The notes: generated by a model from the letters alone, not told the origin. DNA of 64,000 nucleotides from Streptomyces sp. RKAG290 (GCF_023701695.1 NZ_JAJOZC010000001.1:2542001-2606000), one strand, 5' to 3'; numbered from the stretch's first letter, positions 34,686 through 43,913 are shown. Numbers and translations: made by a program.

Positions 34686-35342
34686 TCAGTTCCCCCCGGA
34701 CTGGCTCTGCTGCTGCGCCTGCTGGGCGCGTTCCTCCGGTGACGGGCCGAGCGTGTCGTCCAGCGCCTGGTCGAACCGGTCGTCGGAGATGCCGAGCGCG
34801 TTGTTGAACAGGTCGGACTGTCGGCCGCCGTAGCCCTCGGTGAGGACGGTGCGGCCGGTGTCCTTCCAGGTCTGCCCCATGTCCTGGCCGGCCTTGTCGA
34901 ACGACTCCGGGCTGTAGTCCGGGTTCAGATAGTCCGGCGTGAAGATGTCGCCCCAGTTCTGCTTGGCGATCTCCTCCTCGCTCGCGTTCGGGTTCCCCCC
35001 GAACATCGCGTTGGCACCCACCTTGAACGTGCCCGCGAGGTACTGGTCGTTCTCCCACTGGGTGCCCGCCGCCAGGCCGAGCCGGTTCGCAAGCCCACTG
35101 GCATCCCGCACCAGAGCACGCACACCCCACTCCCAGCGCTCGCAGAAGTCCTCGAAGTCGACCGCGAGACCGTGGTGCCCGGCCTCCATCCCGGTCATCG
35201 CCATCTCCGAGAAACCCTTGCCCATCACCGAACCAGTGGCCCCACCGAGATCACCGAGCTCGCCGATGGTCGCGCCGACGCCCTTCGTGAACTTGGTGAC
35301 CGACTCCTTGTCGAGATGCAGGTCCGCCGCGTCACCGCTCAT
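34686..35342 (-). CDS. RHS-associated secretion partner (WXG-like helical protein)
   Basis: 218 residues. An N-terminal helical region carries FEDFCERWEWGVRALVRDASGLANRLGLAAG, reminiscent of WXG100/ESX-type helices but longer. A conserved middle (QYLAGTFKVGANAMFGGNPNASEEE) and a Gln-rich tail (AQQAQQQSQSGGN) follow. The stop lies 2 nt before the toxin GTG and the start overlaps the upstream gene (ATGA), so expression is tightly coupled. The likely role is a chaperone or co-secreted partner of the toxin in type VII export. That role is inferred from operon position and the toxin's T7SS signal; the family is not firmly identified. Confidence 0.72.
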   Translation of the reverse strand: MSGDAADLHLDKESVTKFTKGVGATIGELGDLGGATGSVMGKGFSEMAMTGMEAGHHGLAVDFEDFCERWEWGVRALVRDASGLANRLGLAAGTQWENDQYLAGTFKVGANAMFGGNPNASEEEIAKQNWGDIFTPDYLNPDYSPESFDKAGQDMGQTWKDTGRTVLTEGYGGRQSDLFNNALGISDDRFDQALDDTLGPSPEERAQQAQQQSQSGGN

Positions 35343-35752
35343 GACCGCTCCTCCCCCGCCCCACCCGCGTCGACGGCGACCGCCTCCGGAACGATGCCGA
35401 CGACCGGCGGGAAGAACATCGACCCGTCCTCGGTGGCGACATCCACGGCCAGACCGGCGGGCTCGCCCAGGGCCGGCACCACCTCGTCCACAATCCGCGC
35501 GCCCAGCAGCGCCGCGTAGTCCATGGCCTGATCACCCCGCGCGTGATGCCGGGCGAACCGGGCGAGTGCCACCTCGTCGGTGAACCCGTAGATCCACCGC
35601 ACCCCGCCCAACCGCGCAGACCAGAGCCCTTCACCCACGGTCGGCACCAGAAGAACCGAACGCCTCATCTCGCCGACCAGCGCCCGAGGATCACCAACTC
35701 CTCGTCGCAAGTCGGCAATTCGCACGGCAAGCGCTGCCCCAGGCTGATCCAA
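35339..35752 (-). CDS. SseB-like domain protein, first gene of the RHS operon
   Basis: 137 residues from TTG 35752. This start is favoured because a GGAGG-type ribosome site and a good promoter lie just upstream; an open frame continues to 35812 but would start inside the promoter. The core MRRSVLLVPTVGEGLWSARLGGVRWIYGFTDEVALARFARHH resembles the SseB N-terminal domain common in actinobacterial ESX loci. DVATEDGSMFFPPV near the C terminus fits the same family. The stop overlaps the next start (ATGA). It may be a cytosolic assembly factor for secretion; function is inferred. Confidence 0.7.
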   Translation of the reverse strand: MDQPGAALAVRIADLRRGVGDPRALVGEMRRSVLLVPTVGEGLWSARLGGVRWIYGFTDEVALARFARHHARGDQAMDYAALLGARIVDEVVPALGEPAGLAVDVATEDGSMFFPPVVGIVPEAVAVDAGGAGEERS

Positions 35753-35783
35753 GACCCCTCCCCACGCTCGTCTCGGAAGGCAC

Positions 35784-35812
35784 ACTGTAGAACAACCTAT
35801 TTGTGTTAGCAA
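35784..35812 (-). promoter_or_regulatory. RHS operon promoter
   Basis: On the minus strand, -35 TTGCTA (35812-35807), a 17-nt AT-rich spacer and -10 TACAGT (35789-35784). Transcription would start near 35777 and give a ~25-nt leader to the TTG start at 35752. The AT-rich spacer stands out from its surroundings. Confidence 0.65.
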
Positions 35813-36162
35813 AGCAGTTCGGGGTCGCCACCGACTCCACTGGCCTGAACTACGCCCAGTTGCCGAACCGCCCCCAACTGCCCGGCCAGTGTGTGGTTAC
35901 ACGCCCGCAGGGGCGCCTTTCCCGCACAAGGAAGTTGCCCCTCGGTCGGTTCCGGTCGGCCGGAGGGCGGCCGGTCGTCGTTCCGCTTCACCGCTCCGAC
36001 GCGGGCCAGGGGGCCTTTTGCCCGTCGAGGCCGTGCACAGTGAACGGCGTGGTGCACGCCGGCGCCCGTAAGGCGCGATGCGTCCCGCTCGACCACGACA
36101 CAGCCGCCGCCTCGGCGGTACGTGGTTCCATCGACGCGCCGGCACACGCGTTCGGCACCGCG
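35813..36162. other. Intergenic stretch between the RHS operon and a core gene
   Basis: 350 nt without a credible gene. It contains the hairpin 35909-35942 and a GGCGTGGTGCACGCC self-complementary motif near 36045. It forms part of the right border of the island. Confidence 0.4.
35909..35942 (-). terminator. Hairpin downstream of the core gene at 36163
   Basis: AGGGGC (35909-35914) pairs with GCCCCT (35937-35942), with an inner TTCC/GGAA stem. It is a plausible terminator that insulates the core gene from the RHS operon. Confidence 0.35.
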
Positions 36163-36188
36163 TCAGCCGCGCACCCGGGCCCGCCGCG
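36158..36188 (-). repeat. Island-flanking direct repeat, right copy (3' end of a core gene)
   Basis: 31 bp matching 28549-28579 with one mismatch. It covers the final codons and stop of the gene at 36163-36735, the place where integrating elements commonly recombine. Confidence 0.65.
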
Positions 36189-36735
36189 ATACCGCGGCGC
36201 GCAGTACCCGCTGGCCCTCGGTCGAGACGTCCATCACCTGGCGCAGCCCGGCGCCCGCGGGGGCGTCGTCCGAGATCTCGGCGAGCATCTCCAGGATCCG
36301 GATCTGGCGCGCGCGCTCTCCGGAGAGCAGCGGTCCCGCGCCCTGCGGGTCGCCCGCCCGGCAGCGCCCCACCAGCTCCTTCGCGTCGTCGCGCGCGAAG
36401 TCGTGCCCCAGGTGGACCTCCAGGGCCAGCACCGAGCAGGCGTCCGCCCAGGCCCGCAGTTCCTCCTTGCCCGCCCGGTCCGCGGGCGCCTCGCCGAGCA
36501 GCTGCCGGATCCGGCCCACCGTCACCTCCGGGCCGGGCAGGGCGTCCAGCGCCGCGCGTGCCTCGGCGAGCCGCTCCGGCCACGCGGCGGCGTCCGCGCA
36601 GCCGGCCCAGAGCGGGCGCAGCGGATCGGGGTCGGCGTCGTCGGCGCGCAGGGGCAGGCACCGGTCGAGGCAGGCGGCCCCGCTCGCGGCCAGTCCCCGC
36701 TCGTCAGCGGCGGCGATCAGTTCCAGCAGACTCAT
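36163..36735 (-). CDS. Conserved hypothetical protein, helical
   Basis: 190 residues from ATG 36735. It is strongly helical, Ala/Leu/Asp-rich, with no signal peptide or membrane span. Notable segments are ACLDRCLPLRADDADPDP, RIRQLLGEAPADRAGKEELRAWADAC and RQIRILEMLAEISDDAPAGAGLRQVMDVS. I do not recognise a domain; helical repeats of a scaffold type are possible. It sits in the core gene order next to the DUF4328 gene. Its 3' end is duplicated at the far side of the RHS island. Confidence 0.75.
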   Translation of the reverse strand: MSLLELIAAADERGLAASGAACLDRCLPLRADDADPDPLRPLWAGCADAAAWPERLAEARAALDALPGPEVTVGRIRQLLGEAPADRAGKEELRAWADACSVLALEVHLGHDFARDDAKELVGRCRAGDPQGAGPLLSGERARQIRILEMLAEISDDAPAGAGLRQVMDVSTEGQRVLRAAVSRRARVRG

Positions 36736-36875
36736 CGGCGTCTCCCGTCGGCCCTCCCCATGCCAGGACGCATGGGGACGCAGCGCTTCCTGTTACCGCA
36801 TTCAGCGCCGAATGGCTGAAAATCGTCACAGCCATCGGCTGATTACCGCCGCTTGGTTCCGGCCGGTTCCGGCTC

Positions 36876-37691
36876 TCAGTGCGCCCGGCGCCACTCGGCC
36901 CGCTGCGCCGGGAGCGGCGTGGCGACGGGGTTGGTCCCCAGCGCCGCCCGCTCACCCTGCATGGCGGTCAGCCGGCGCACGAACAGGATCGAGAGCACCG
37001 CGGCCACGATGCCGAACGCGTCGGAGGCCAGGACCAGGTCGACCGCGTCCATGAACTCGTCCGCGCCTCCGGCGTTGTCGTAGAGCCGTCCGGCGTACCG
37101 GGAGAAGAGCTCCGCGCAGATCAGCGCCGCCCACCAGAGGTGCAGCAGTCCGCGCGGGGCGGGCCGACTGCGGCCGGCCGGGGAGCTCGCGGTCCAGATC
37201 CCGCCCGCGACGCGGTGGGGCAGCCAGAAGTTGCCGAACGGGATGAACCAGGCGCCGATCGCCCAGCCGGGCCGCATCGAATGGGCGCGCGCGTCGAACA
37301 CCTCCGCGTTGAGCCGCACCCGGCGGAACCAAAGCAGGAAGACGACGGCGGTGGCCAGGAGGGTGTACAGCTGCAAAGACGCGGCGGCCTGGTACAGCGT
37401 GTCGGCGTGGTCGGCGGCCGCCTCGTCGAACCTGAGGAAGTCATCGGCCGTCCCGGCCCCGTACACCTGCCGGGTGTTGATGTCGGCAGCCACCGCCAGC
37501 AGATCCGCCACGGCCACCGACCCGAACAGCACGCACGCCGCCGTGGCGAGCCCGACCGGTGAACGCAGGGGATCCAGCCCGACCGGCATCGGCATCAGCC
37601 CGCCGGCCCGTGCGCGGCGGAAACCGGCGCACATCGTGCACCGCCCGTCGGCGGTGCGGGCAGGTCTTGTACCGCAGAGTGAGCACAGCAT
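36876..37691 (-). CDS. DUF4328 membrane protein with N-terminal zinc ribbon
   Basis: 271 residues from ATG 37691. It opens with a zinc-ribbon-like CSLCGTRPARTADGRCTMC. Four to five membrane spans follow, with the DUF4328 hallmarks LLWFRRVRLNAEVFD and the loop MRPGWAIGAWFIPFGNFWLPHRV. It ends in a short cytosolic tail. Function unknown; DUF4328 proteins are common in Streptomyces and some associate with kinases or stress regulation. It stands alone between the hypothetical gene and the hexosaminidase gene. Confidence 0.85.
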   Translation of the reverse strand: MLCSLCGTRPARTADGRCTMCAGFRRARAGGLMPMPVGLDPLRSPVGLATAACVLFGSVAVADLLAVAADINTRQVYGAGTADDFLRFDEAAADHADTLYQAAASLQLYTLLATAVVFLLWFRRVRLNAEVFDARAHSMRPGWAIGAWFIPFGNFWLPHRVAGGIWTASSPAGRSRPAPRGLLHLWWAALICAELFSRYAGRLYDNAGGADEFMDAVDLVLASDAFGIVAAVLSILFVRRLTAMQGERAALGTNPVATPLPAQRAEWRRAH

Positions 37692-37805
37692 GAAGTGGAA
37701 CCCCCCAGGATTCGGATCTCGACGCGTGGAGCGCGCGTCCCTCCCCGGATCACGCAGCAAGCGGAAGTTAACCCCTGCCCGACTCGCTGTCCACGGAAAG
37801 CGCAC

Positions 37806-39410
37806 TCACCCCTTGTCGATCTCCTTGGCCAGCGCCAGGAAGCCGTCCCAGCTCAGCTTCGGTTTCCCCGGGTCCCACAGCTTCTGGGACGTCGCGGCCA
37901 GGGGCATCCGGATGCCCGCGGCAACCTGCGCGGCGGTCTGGGCGTTCGGCAGGTCGCCCCAGACGGCGAACCGGCCGCCGAGGATCTGGTCGGAGTAGCG
38001 CTCCGGGACGGGGGTGGTGCCGCGCAGCACGAGCGGGGTCCACTGCTCGTAGATGCGCTTGCCGGTGGGGTAGACGAAGTCGTTGGGCTGGCCGAGCACG
38101 TAGTAGAGGAACTCGTCGTTGAGGTTCAGCACCTTGCGGCCCTCGCGCAGGTACTCCAGCGGCGAGCGGGCCCCGTACTCCTTGCCCGTCCAGTACTCGA
38201 CCTCGATGTTCTTGTCCGCCTTGACGGTGCTGTCGCCGAAGAGGCCGTCGTTCCACGCCTTGGGCTGCTTGCCGTGCGGCCGGACCACCGCGGCGCGGTC
38301 GTTGAGCCAGCCGGTGGCGAGGTCCTCGATGCCGGCCTTCGCCCCGTACTTCTGCACGGCGGCGCGCTGGAGCTGGGGATAGGAGGCGGCCGGGTCCTGC
38401 GCCATCAGTGCGAGGTACTCGTCGGCGCCCACGTGCCAGTACTTGCCGGGGAAGAGCTCCGTGTACTCGCCGAGGAGTTCGTCGACGAGCTTGGCCGCGC
38501 CGGGCTTGGAGATGTCGAGCGAGCCGGCCGAGGCCACCCCCGACACATTGCGCAGCTGGAGGTCGGGGTGGGCGCGCAGCACCGCGCCGAGGTGGCCCGG
38601 GGAGTCGATCTCCGGCACGACCTGGACGTGCAGCCTCCCGGCCAGGGCGACGATGCGCCGCACCTGCGCCTTGGTCAGGTGATCGGGCGACACCACTTCG
38701 GGATGGGTGTCGGACTCGATGCGGAAGGCCTGGTCGTCGGAGAAGTGCAGACCGAGCTGGTTGAGCTTGAGGTCGGCGATCTCGTGCAGCCGGTCCTCGA
38801 TCCAGCCGGCGGTGTAGTGCTTGCGCGCGATGTCGAGGTTGAACCCGCGCTGCGGGCGGTCGGGTCGGTCGCGCACCTCGCCCTCGGGCATGAGGCCGTC
38901 GGCCCGGACCGACTGCTTGAGCGTGCGGGTCCCGTAGAAGACGCCCGCCTGGCCGGGACCGCTGATCGTGACCCGGTTGTCGTGGGTCTTGAGGGTGTAC
39001 GACTCGGACCCGCCCTTGTCCTTCGGTGCCAGGGCCAGTTCCACGTCGCCGGCCCGGGCCGGGACCTCGCCCCGGTAACTGATCTTCAGCTCGCCCGCGA
39101 GCAGCCGGCCCTCGTCGGCGAGCCCCTTGCTGCCGTCGGCGATCACCACCCCGCTGCTCGGGCCGGGCCGCCAGCCCGGCCCGTGGGCGGGGGTGTGCTC
39201 CCGTACGGCGGGAATGGTGCGGGGCGTCTTCGACAGCGGGTAGCTACGGGTCGGGGAGGGCGAAGCGGCGGCGGCGGAGGCGTGGGAGGTCTCGGCCGCA
39301 GCCCGGCCTCCGGGGTCGGAGTCCTCGGGCCACAGGACGACGGTGAGGGTGACCGCAGCCGCCGCCGTGACGGCCGCTCCGGCCGCCAGGACGCCGCGTG
39401 AGGGGGACAT
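37806..39410 (-). CDS. GH20 beta-N-acetylhexosaminidase, secreted or membrane-anchored
   Basis: 534 residues. An N-terminal hydrophobic signal or anchor (VLAAGAAVTAAAAVTLTVVLW) and a Ser/Ala-rich linker precede the GH20b non-catalytic domain (residues ~75-180). The GH20 barrel follows: RPQRGFNLDIARKHY, LKLNQLGLHFSDDQAFRIES, VVPEIDSPGHLGAVL and the catalytic Asp-Glu pair in KYWHVGADEYLAL near residue 333. It removes terminal GlcNAc or GalNAc from chitin fragments, peptidoglycan or glycans outside the cell. A 325-nt gap separates it from the divergent UraD-like gene. Confidence 0.9.
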   Translation of the reverse strand: MSPSRGVLAAGAAVTAAAAVTLTVVLWPEDSDPGGRAAAETSHASAAAASPSPTRSYPLSKTPRTIPAVREHTPAHGPGWRPGPSSGVVIADGSKGLADEGRLLAGELKISYRGEVPARAGDVELALAPKDKGGSESYTLKTHDNRVTISGPGQAGVFYGTRTLKQSVRADGLMPEGEVRDRPDRPQRGFNLDIARKHYTAGWIEDRLHEIADLKLNQLGLHFSDDQAFRIESDTHPEVVSPDHLTKAQVRRIVALAGRLHVQVVPEIDSPGHLGAVLRAHPDLQLRNVSGVASAGSLDISKPGAAKLVDELLGEYTELFPGKYWHVGADEYLALMAQDPAASYPQLQRAAVQKYGAKAGIEDLATGWLNDRAAVVRPHGKQPKAWNDGLFGDSTVKADKNIEVEYWTGKEYGARSPLEYLREGRKVLNLNDEFLYYVLGQPNDFVYPTGKRIYEQWTPLVLRGTTPVPERYSDQILGGRFAVWGDLPNAQTAAQVAAGIRMPLAATSQKLWDPGKPKLSWDGFLALAKEIDKG

Positions 39411-39735
39411 CGGTCAGAAACCTCCGGTTTTAGCGGGAAACAGAGCAGAAGTATGGAGATAGCCGGGCATTCTCCTCGCTGAACCGTCCATCAGGCATCC
39501 CGAAACTCTCCCGTCCGGGTGAAATTCGCGCATCCGTCGCCCGGCCGCTGCCCGGCCTCGCTAGGTTTGAGGCACATTCGTCTCTCCCTTCACCCTGCAT
39601 CCACCTGGTCTCTCCCATCCCTCCTTACTCCAGGTTCACGGATGCCGCTGATCCGAGGAGCCCACGCTGTCCAGGTCCAGCGAGTCCCATGCCGGCCTCC
39701 CGGGGCAACCGCACCGGCCGGCACGACGGACCGCC
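39411..39735. other. Divergent intergenic region, 325 nt
   Basis: Promoter region of the GH20 gene (minus) and the UraD-like gene (plus). I see no reading frame with coding character, no strong hairpin and no clear operator here. Confidence 0.35.
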
Positions 39736-40245
39736 GTGCCCGCGCAGAGCTGCGGACCCGCACCCGACCTGACCGGTTCGCACGGCTGCGACCTGCACCG
39801 TTTCAACAGCGCACCCGCCGCCGACGCAGAGGCCGCCCTGCTGGAATGCCTGGGCAGCCACCGCTGGGCGCAGCGGCTGACCGCCCACCGCCCCTTCCCT
39901 GACCTGGACGCGCTGCTCGCCGCCGCCGACGAGGCGGGCTACGACCTGTCCCCCACCGACCGCGCGGAGGCACTCGCCGCCGAGGTCTCCCCGGGGCTGC
40001 CGCCGGAAGCGCCGCGCTCCGCCCACCTCGCGCTGGCGGCCGCGCACGCCGCGTACGAATCCCGCTTCGGCCACGTCTTCGTGATCTGCCTCGACGGTTT
40101 CCGCCCGGCCGAGCAGCCCGATCAGGTGCTGTCCGGCATCCGGGCCCGGCTCGGCCACGACCCCGACCAGGAGCGGGTGGTGACGGCGGACGAGATGCGG
40201 CGACTCGCCCGGGGCCGCATCACCGGGCTGGTGTCGGGTCGGTAA
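39736..40245 (+). CDS. OHCU decarboxylase (UraD)-like protein lacking the usual catalytic motif
   Basis: 169 residues from GTG 39736. The N-terminal half fits the UraD fold: LHRFNSAPAADAEAALLECLGSHRWAQRLTAHRPFPDLDALLAAAD. The segment AAHAAYESRFGHVFVICLDGF matches the family's YxxxFGxxFI motif. The HPRIG segment that carries the catalytic His of true OHCU decarboxylases is not present at the expected place (ALAAEVSPGLPPEA instead). It may be a non-catalytic relative or have another role in ureide metabolism. No other urate genes are nearby. Confidence 0.72.
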   Translation: MPAQSCGPAPDLTGSHGCDLHRFNSAPAADAEAALLECLGSHRWAQRLTAHRPFPDLDALLAAADEAGYDLSPTDRAEALAAEVSPGLPPEAPRSAHLALAAAHAAYESRFGHVFVICLDGFRPAEQPDQVLSGIRARLGHDPDQERVVTADEMRRLARGRITGLVSGR

Positions 40246-40465
40246 CGGATCGGACGCGGCGCGGGACGGCCCCGGCCCAGGGAACAAGGCGGTTGCTAGC
40301 CCGTCCGTGCCTGATTGATTGCCACTTTGATCACACCAGAGGCCCCGGGGCGAACGAACCGACAAACCGTCGCTACGATGGCCGGGGCCGGTGGACCGTA
40401 CCCGGCCGGGTCAGACCGACAGTCAAGCCGGCCGACCCCAATCCCCGCTCCCGGAGGGTTCTTCC

Positions 40466-40846
40466 GTGCCGGCTGGAACGCTGTACCGCGGCCGGGAAGG
40501 CATGTGGTCCTGGGTGGCTCATCGAGTCACCGGTGTCCTCATTTTCTTCTTCCTGTTCGTACACGTCCTGGACACCGCTCTCGTTCGTGTCTCCCCCGAG
40601 GCCTACGACGACGTCGTGGCCACGTACAAGACGCCGATCGTCGCGCTCCTCGAATACGGCCTCGTGGCCGCCATTCTCTTTCATGCGCTGAACGGTCTCC
40701 GCATCATCGCCGTGGACTTCTGGGCCAAGGGCGCGCGCCTCCAGAAGCAGATGCTCTGGACCGTGCTGGGCATCTGGATCGTGCTCATGGTCGGGGCCCT
40801 GTACCCCGTCCTCGGCCACGCCGTCCGCGTCATCTTCGGGAGCTGA
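40466..40846 (+). CDS. sdhC: Succinate dehydrogenase cytochrome b subunit
   Basis: 126 residues from GTG 40466, chosen because GGAGG lies 8 nt upstream. Three membrane spans carry the SdhC signature: LYRGREGMWSWVAHRVTGVLIFFFLFVHVLDT, with the heme-ligand His in HALNGLRII. It anchors the flavoprotein and iron-sulfur subunits in the membrane and passes electrons to quinone. First gene of sdhCDAB; sdhD starts 5 nt after its stop. Confidence 0.95.
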   Translation: MPAGTLYRGREGMWSWVAHRVTGVLIFFFLFVHVLDTALVRVSPEAYDDVVATYKTPIVALLEYGLVAAILFHALNGLRIIAVDFWAKGARLQKQMLWTVLGIWIVLMVGALYPVLGHAVRVIFGS

Positions 40847-40851
40847 GGCCC

Positions 40852-41325
40852 ATGTCCACCGAGACTTCCGCGATCGGCGCGGTCGAAGGCGTCAGCCTTT
40901 TCGACGTCGACAACCCGGCCCCCGTGATCGAGCCCCCGCGTACGCGGACCGGCAAGACGCCCAAGGGTTCACGCACCAACTTCGAGATGTACGCCTGGCT
41001 CTTCATGCGCCTGTCGGGCATCGTGCTGGTCGTCCTGGTCCTGGGCCACCTGCTGATCCAGCTGGTGCTGGACGGCGGTGTCTCCAAGATCGGCTTCGCC
41101 TTCGTGGCGGGCCGCTGGGCCTCGCCGTTCTGGCAGGTGTGGGACCTGGCGATGCTGTGGCTCGCCATGCTGCACGGCGCCAACGGTCTCCGTACGGTCA
41201 TCAACGACTACGCCGAACGGGACAACACCCGCTTCTGGCTGAAGATGCTGCTGTACACCGCCACGGTGTTCACCGTCCTGCTGGGCACGCTGGTGATCTT
41301 CACCTTCGACCCGAACATCCGCTAG
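40852..41325 (+). CDS. sdhD: Succinate dehydrogenase hydrophobic membrane anchor subunit
   Basis: 157 residues from ATG 40852. A soluble N-terminal ~45 residues precede three membrane spans (YAWLFMRLSGIVLVVLVLGHLLIQLVLDGG; DLAMLWLAMLHGANGLRTVINDY; LLYTATVFTVLLGTLVIF). The HGANGLR motif parallels sdhC. Second gene of the operon, with sdhA 30 nt downstream. Confidence 0.95.
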   Translation: MSTETSAIGAVEGVSLFDVDNPAPVIEPPRTRTGKTPKGSRTNFEMYAWLFMRLSGIVLVVLVLGHLLIQLVLDGGVSKIGFAFVAGRWASPFWQVWDLAMLWLAMLHGANGLRTVINDYAERDNTRFWLKMLLYTATVFTVLLGTLVIFTFDPNIR

Positions 41326-41355
41326 GCGCCGGGCCCGAAGGACCAGAGGTAAACC

Positions 41356-43110
41356 ATGCAGATCCACAAGTACGACACCGTCATCGTCGGCGCCGGCGGC
41401 GCCGGCATGCGCGCGGCCATCGAGTCGACCAAGCGCAGCCGCACCGCCGTGCTGACCAAGCTCTATCCCACCCGGTCCCACACGGGCGCAGCGCAGGGCG
41501 GCATGGCCGCCGCGCTCGCGAACGTGGAGGAGGACAACTGGGAGTGGCACACCTTCGACACGATCAAGGGCGGCGACTACCTGGTCGACCAGGACGCCGC
41601 CGAGATCCTGGCGAAGGAGGCCATCGACTCCGTTCTCGACCTGGAGAAGATGGGCCTGCCGTTCAACCGCACGCCCGAGGGCAAGATCGACCAGCGCCGC
41701 TTCGGCGGCCACAGCCGTAACCACGGCGAGGCTCCGGTCCGCCGGTCCTGCTACGCCTCGGACCGCACCGGCCACATGATCCTCCAGACGCTGTACCAGA
41801 ACTGCGTCAAGGAGGGTGTGGAGTTCTTCAACGAGTTCTACGTCCTGGACCTCCTGCTCCAGGAGGTCGACGGGGTCAAGAAGTCGGCCGGCGTCGTCGC
41901 GTACGAGCTGGCGACCGGTGAGATCCACGTCTTCCAGGCGAAGTCGATCATCTTCGCCTCCGGCGGCACCGGCAAGTTCTTCAAGGTGACGTCGAACGCG
42001 CACACCCTGACCGGTGACGGCCAGGCCGCCGCGTACCGCCGCGGTCTGCCGCTGGAGGACATGGAGTTCTTCCAGTTCCACCCGACGGGCATCTGGCGCA
42101 TGGGCATCCTGCTGACGGAGGGCGCCCGTGGTGAGGGCGGCATCCTCCGCAACAAGGACGGCGAGCGCTTCATGGAGAAGTACGCGCCCGTCATGAAGGA
42201 CCTCGCGTCCCGTGACGTCGTGTCCCGCTCCATCTACACGGAGATCCGTGAGGGACGCGGCTGCGGTCCCGAGGGCGACCACGTCTACCTGGACCTGACG
42301 CACCTGCCGCCGGAGCAGCTCGACGCCAAGCTCCCGGACATCACCGAGTTCGCGCGGACGTACCTCGGCATCGAGCCCTACACGGACCCGATCCCGATCC
42401 AGCCGACCGCGCACTACGCCATGGGCGGCATCCCGACCAACGTCCAGGGCGAGGTGCTGGCCGACAACACCACCGTCGTCCCGGGGCTGTACGCCGCCGG
42501 CGAGGTCGCGTGCGTCTCCGTGCACGGCGCCAACCGGCTGGGCACCAACTCGCTGCTCGACATCAACGTCTTCGGGCGCCGTTCGGGCATCGCCGCCGCC
42601 GAGTACTCCGCGAAGAACGACTTCGTCGAGCTTCCCGAGAACCCGGCCCAGCTGGTCGTCGACCAGGTCGAGCGGCTGCGCAGCTCCACGGGCACCGAGC
42701 GCGTCTCGGCGATCCGGCTGGAGCTGCAGGAGTGCATGGACGCCAACGTGATGGTGTTCCGCACCGAGCAGACGATCAAGACCGCGGTCGACAAGATCGC
42801 GGAGCTGCGCGAGCGCTACCTCAACGTGTCCATCCAGGACAAGGGCAAGCGGTTCAACACGGACCTGCTCGAAGCGGTCGAGCTGGGCAACCTGCTCGAC
42901 CTCGCCGAGGTCATGGCGACTTCGGCGCTGGCCCGCAAGGAGTCCCGCGGCGGTCACTACCGCGAGGACTACCCGAACCGCGACGACGTCAACTTCATGC
43001 GCCACACCATGGCGTACCGCGAGGTCGCCGACGACGGCACCGAGTCGATCCGGCTGGACTACAAGCCGGTCGTCCAGACCCGCTACCAGCCGATGGAGCG
43101 TAAGTACTGA
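41356..43110 (+). CDS. sdhA: Succinate dehydrogenase flavoprotein subunit
   Basis: 584 residues, full length. FAD-binding [16 protein letters not shown], the covalent-flavin segment [16 protein letters not shown] and [21 protein letters not shown] are present. The active-site region FQFHPTGIW...[11 protein letters not shown] and the Arg/His-rich C-terminal segments ([27 protein letters not shown]) are also present. It oxidises succinate to fumarate on the cytosolic face. The stop overlaps the sdhB start (TGATG). Confidence 0.97.
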   Translation: MQIHKYDTVIVGAGGAGMRAAIESTKRSRTAVLTKLYPTRSHTGAAQGGMAAALANVEEDNWEWHTFDTIKGGDYLVDQDAAEILAKEAIDSVLDLEKMGLPFNRTPEGKIDQRRFGGHSRNHGEAPVRRSCYASDRTGHMILQTLYQNCVKEGVEFFNEFYVLDLLLQEVDGVKKSAGVVAYELATGEIHVFQAKSIIFASGGTGKFFKVTSNAHTLTGDGQAAAYRRGLPLEDMEFFQFHPTGIWRMGILLTEGARGEGGILRNKDGERFMEKYAPVMKDLASRDVVSRSIYTEIREGRGCGPEGDHVYLDLTHLPPEQLDAKLPDITEFARTYLGIEPYTDPIPIQPTAHYAMGGIPTNVQGEVLADNTTVVPGLYAAGEVACVSVHGANRLGTNSLLDINVFGRRSGIAAAEYSAKNDFVELPENPAQLVVDQVERLRSSTGTERVSAIRLELQECMDANVMVFRTEQTIKTAVDKIAELRERYLNVSIQDKGKRFNTDLLEAVELGNLLDLAEVMATSALARKESRGGHYREDYPNRDDVNFMRHTMAYREVADDGTESIRLDYKPVVQTRYQPMERKY

Positions 43111-43886
43111 TGGCTACCCCCACGATGGAAAAGGCCGACAAGGCTCCTGAGCCCGAGGCGGGCTTCGCCGACTCCCCGTACATCACGGCCACTTTCCGGA
43201 TCCGCCGGTTCAACCCCGAGGTCTCCGACGAGTCCGTGTGGCAGGACTTCCAGATCGAGATCGACCCGAAGGAGCGTGTTCTCGACGCCCTTCACAAGAT
43301 CAAGTGGGAGACCGACGGATCGCTGACGTTCCGCCGCTCCTGCGCGCACGGCATCTGCGGCTCGGACGCGATGCGGATCAACGGCAAGAACAGGCTCGCC
43401 TGCAAGACGCTGATCAAGGACCTGAACCCGGAGAAGCCGATCACGGTCGAGGCCATCAAGGGCCTCACGGTCCTCAAGGACCTCGTGGTCGACATGGACC
43501 CGTTCTTCCAGGCCTACCGCGACGTCATGCCCTTCCTCATCACCAAGGGGAACGAGCCGACCCGCGAGCGTCTGCAGTCCGCCGAGGACCGCGAGCGCTT
43601 CGACGACACCACCAAGTGCATCCTGTGCGCCGCGTGCACGTCCTCGTGCCCGGTGTTCTGGAACGACGGCCAGTACTTCGGCCCGGCGGCCATCGTCAAC
43701 GCGCACCGCTTCATCTTCGACTCGCGCGACGAGGGCGGCGAGCAGCGGCTGGAGATCCTCAACGACCGTGACGGCGTGTGGCGTTGCCGCACCACCTTCA
43801 ACTGCACGGACGCCTGCCCGCGTGGCATCGAGGTCACCAAGGCGATCCAGGAGGTCAAGCGCGCGCTGATCACGCGTCGCTTCTGA
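43110..43886 (+). CDS. sdhB: Succinate dehydrogenase iron-sulfur subunit
   Basis: 258 residues. It has a 2Fe-2S ferredoxin-like N-terminal domain with Cys in RRSCAHGICGSDAMRINGKNRLAC, then the 4Fe-4S and 3Fe-4S clusters in CILCAACTSSCPVFW and FNCTDACPRGIEVTKAI. It relays electrons from FAD to quinone. Translationally coupled to sdhA (TGATG) and followed by a terminator. Confidence 0.97.
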   Translation: MATPTMEKADKAPEPEAGFADSPYITATFRIRRFNPEVSDESVWQDFQIEIDPKERVLDALHKIKWETDGSLTFRRSCAHGICGSDAMRINGKNRLACKTLIKDLNPEKPITVEAIKGLTVLKDLVVDMDPFFQAYRDVMPFLITKGNEPTRERLQSAEDRERFDDTTKCILCAACTSSCPVFWNDGQYFGPAAIVNAHRFIFDSRDEGGEQRLEILNDRDGVWRCRTTFNCTDACPRGIEVTKAIQEVKRALITRRF

Positions 43887-43913
43887 CCCCCGATCGCACC
43901 CGTAGCACCCCGG

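Noticed and set aside
34684..35130. N-terminal extension of the RHS toxin frame to 35130
   Set aside because: It overlaps the upstream partner gene, has shadow-like Arg/Gly-rich composition, and the GTG at 34683 gives the known domain start.
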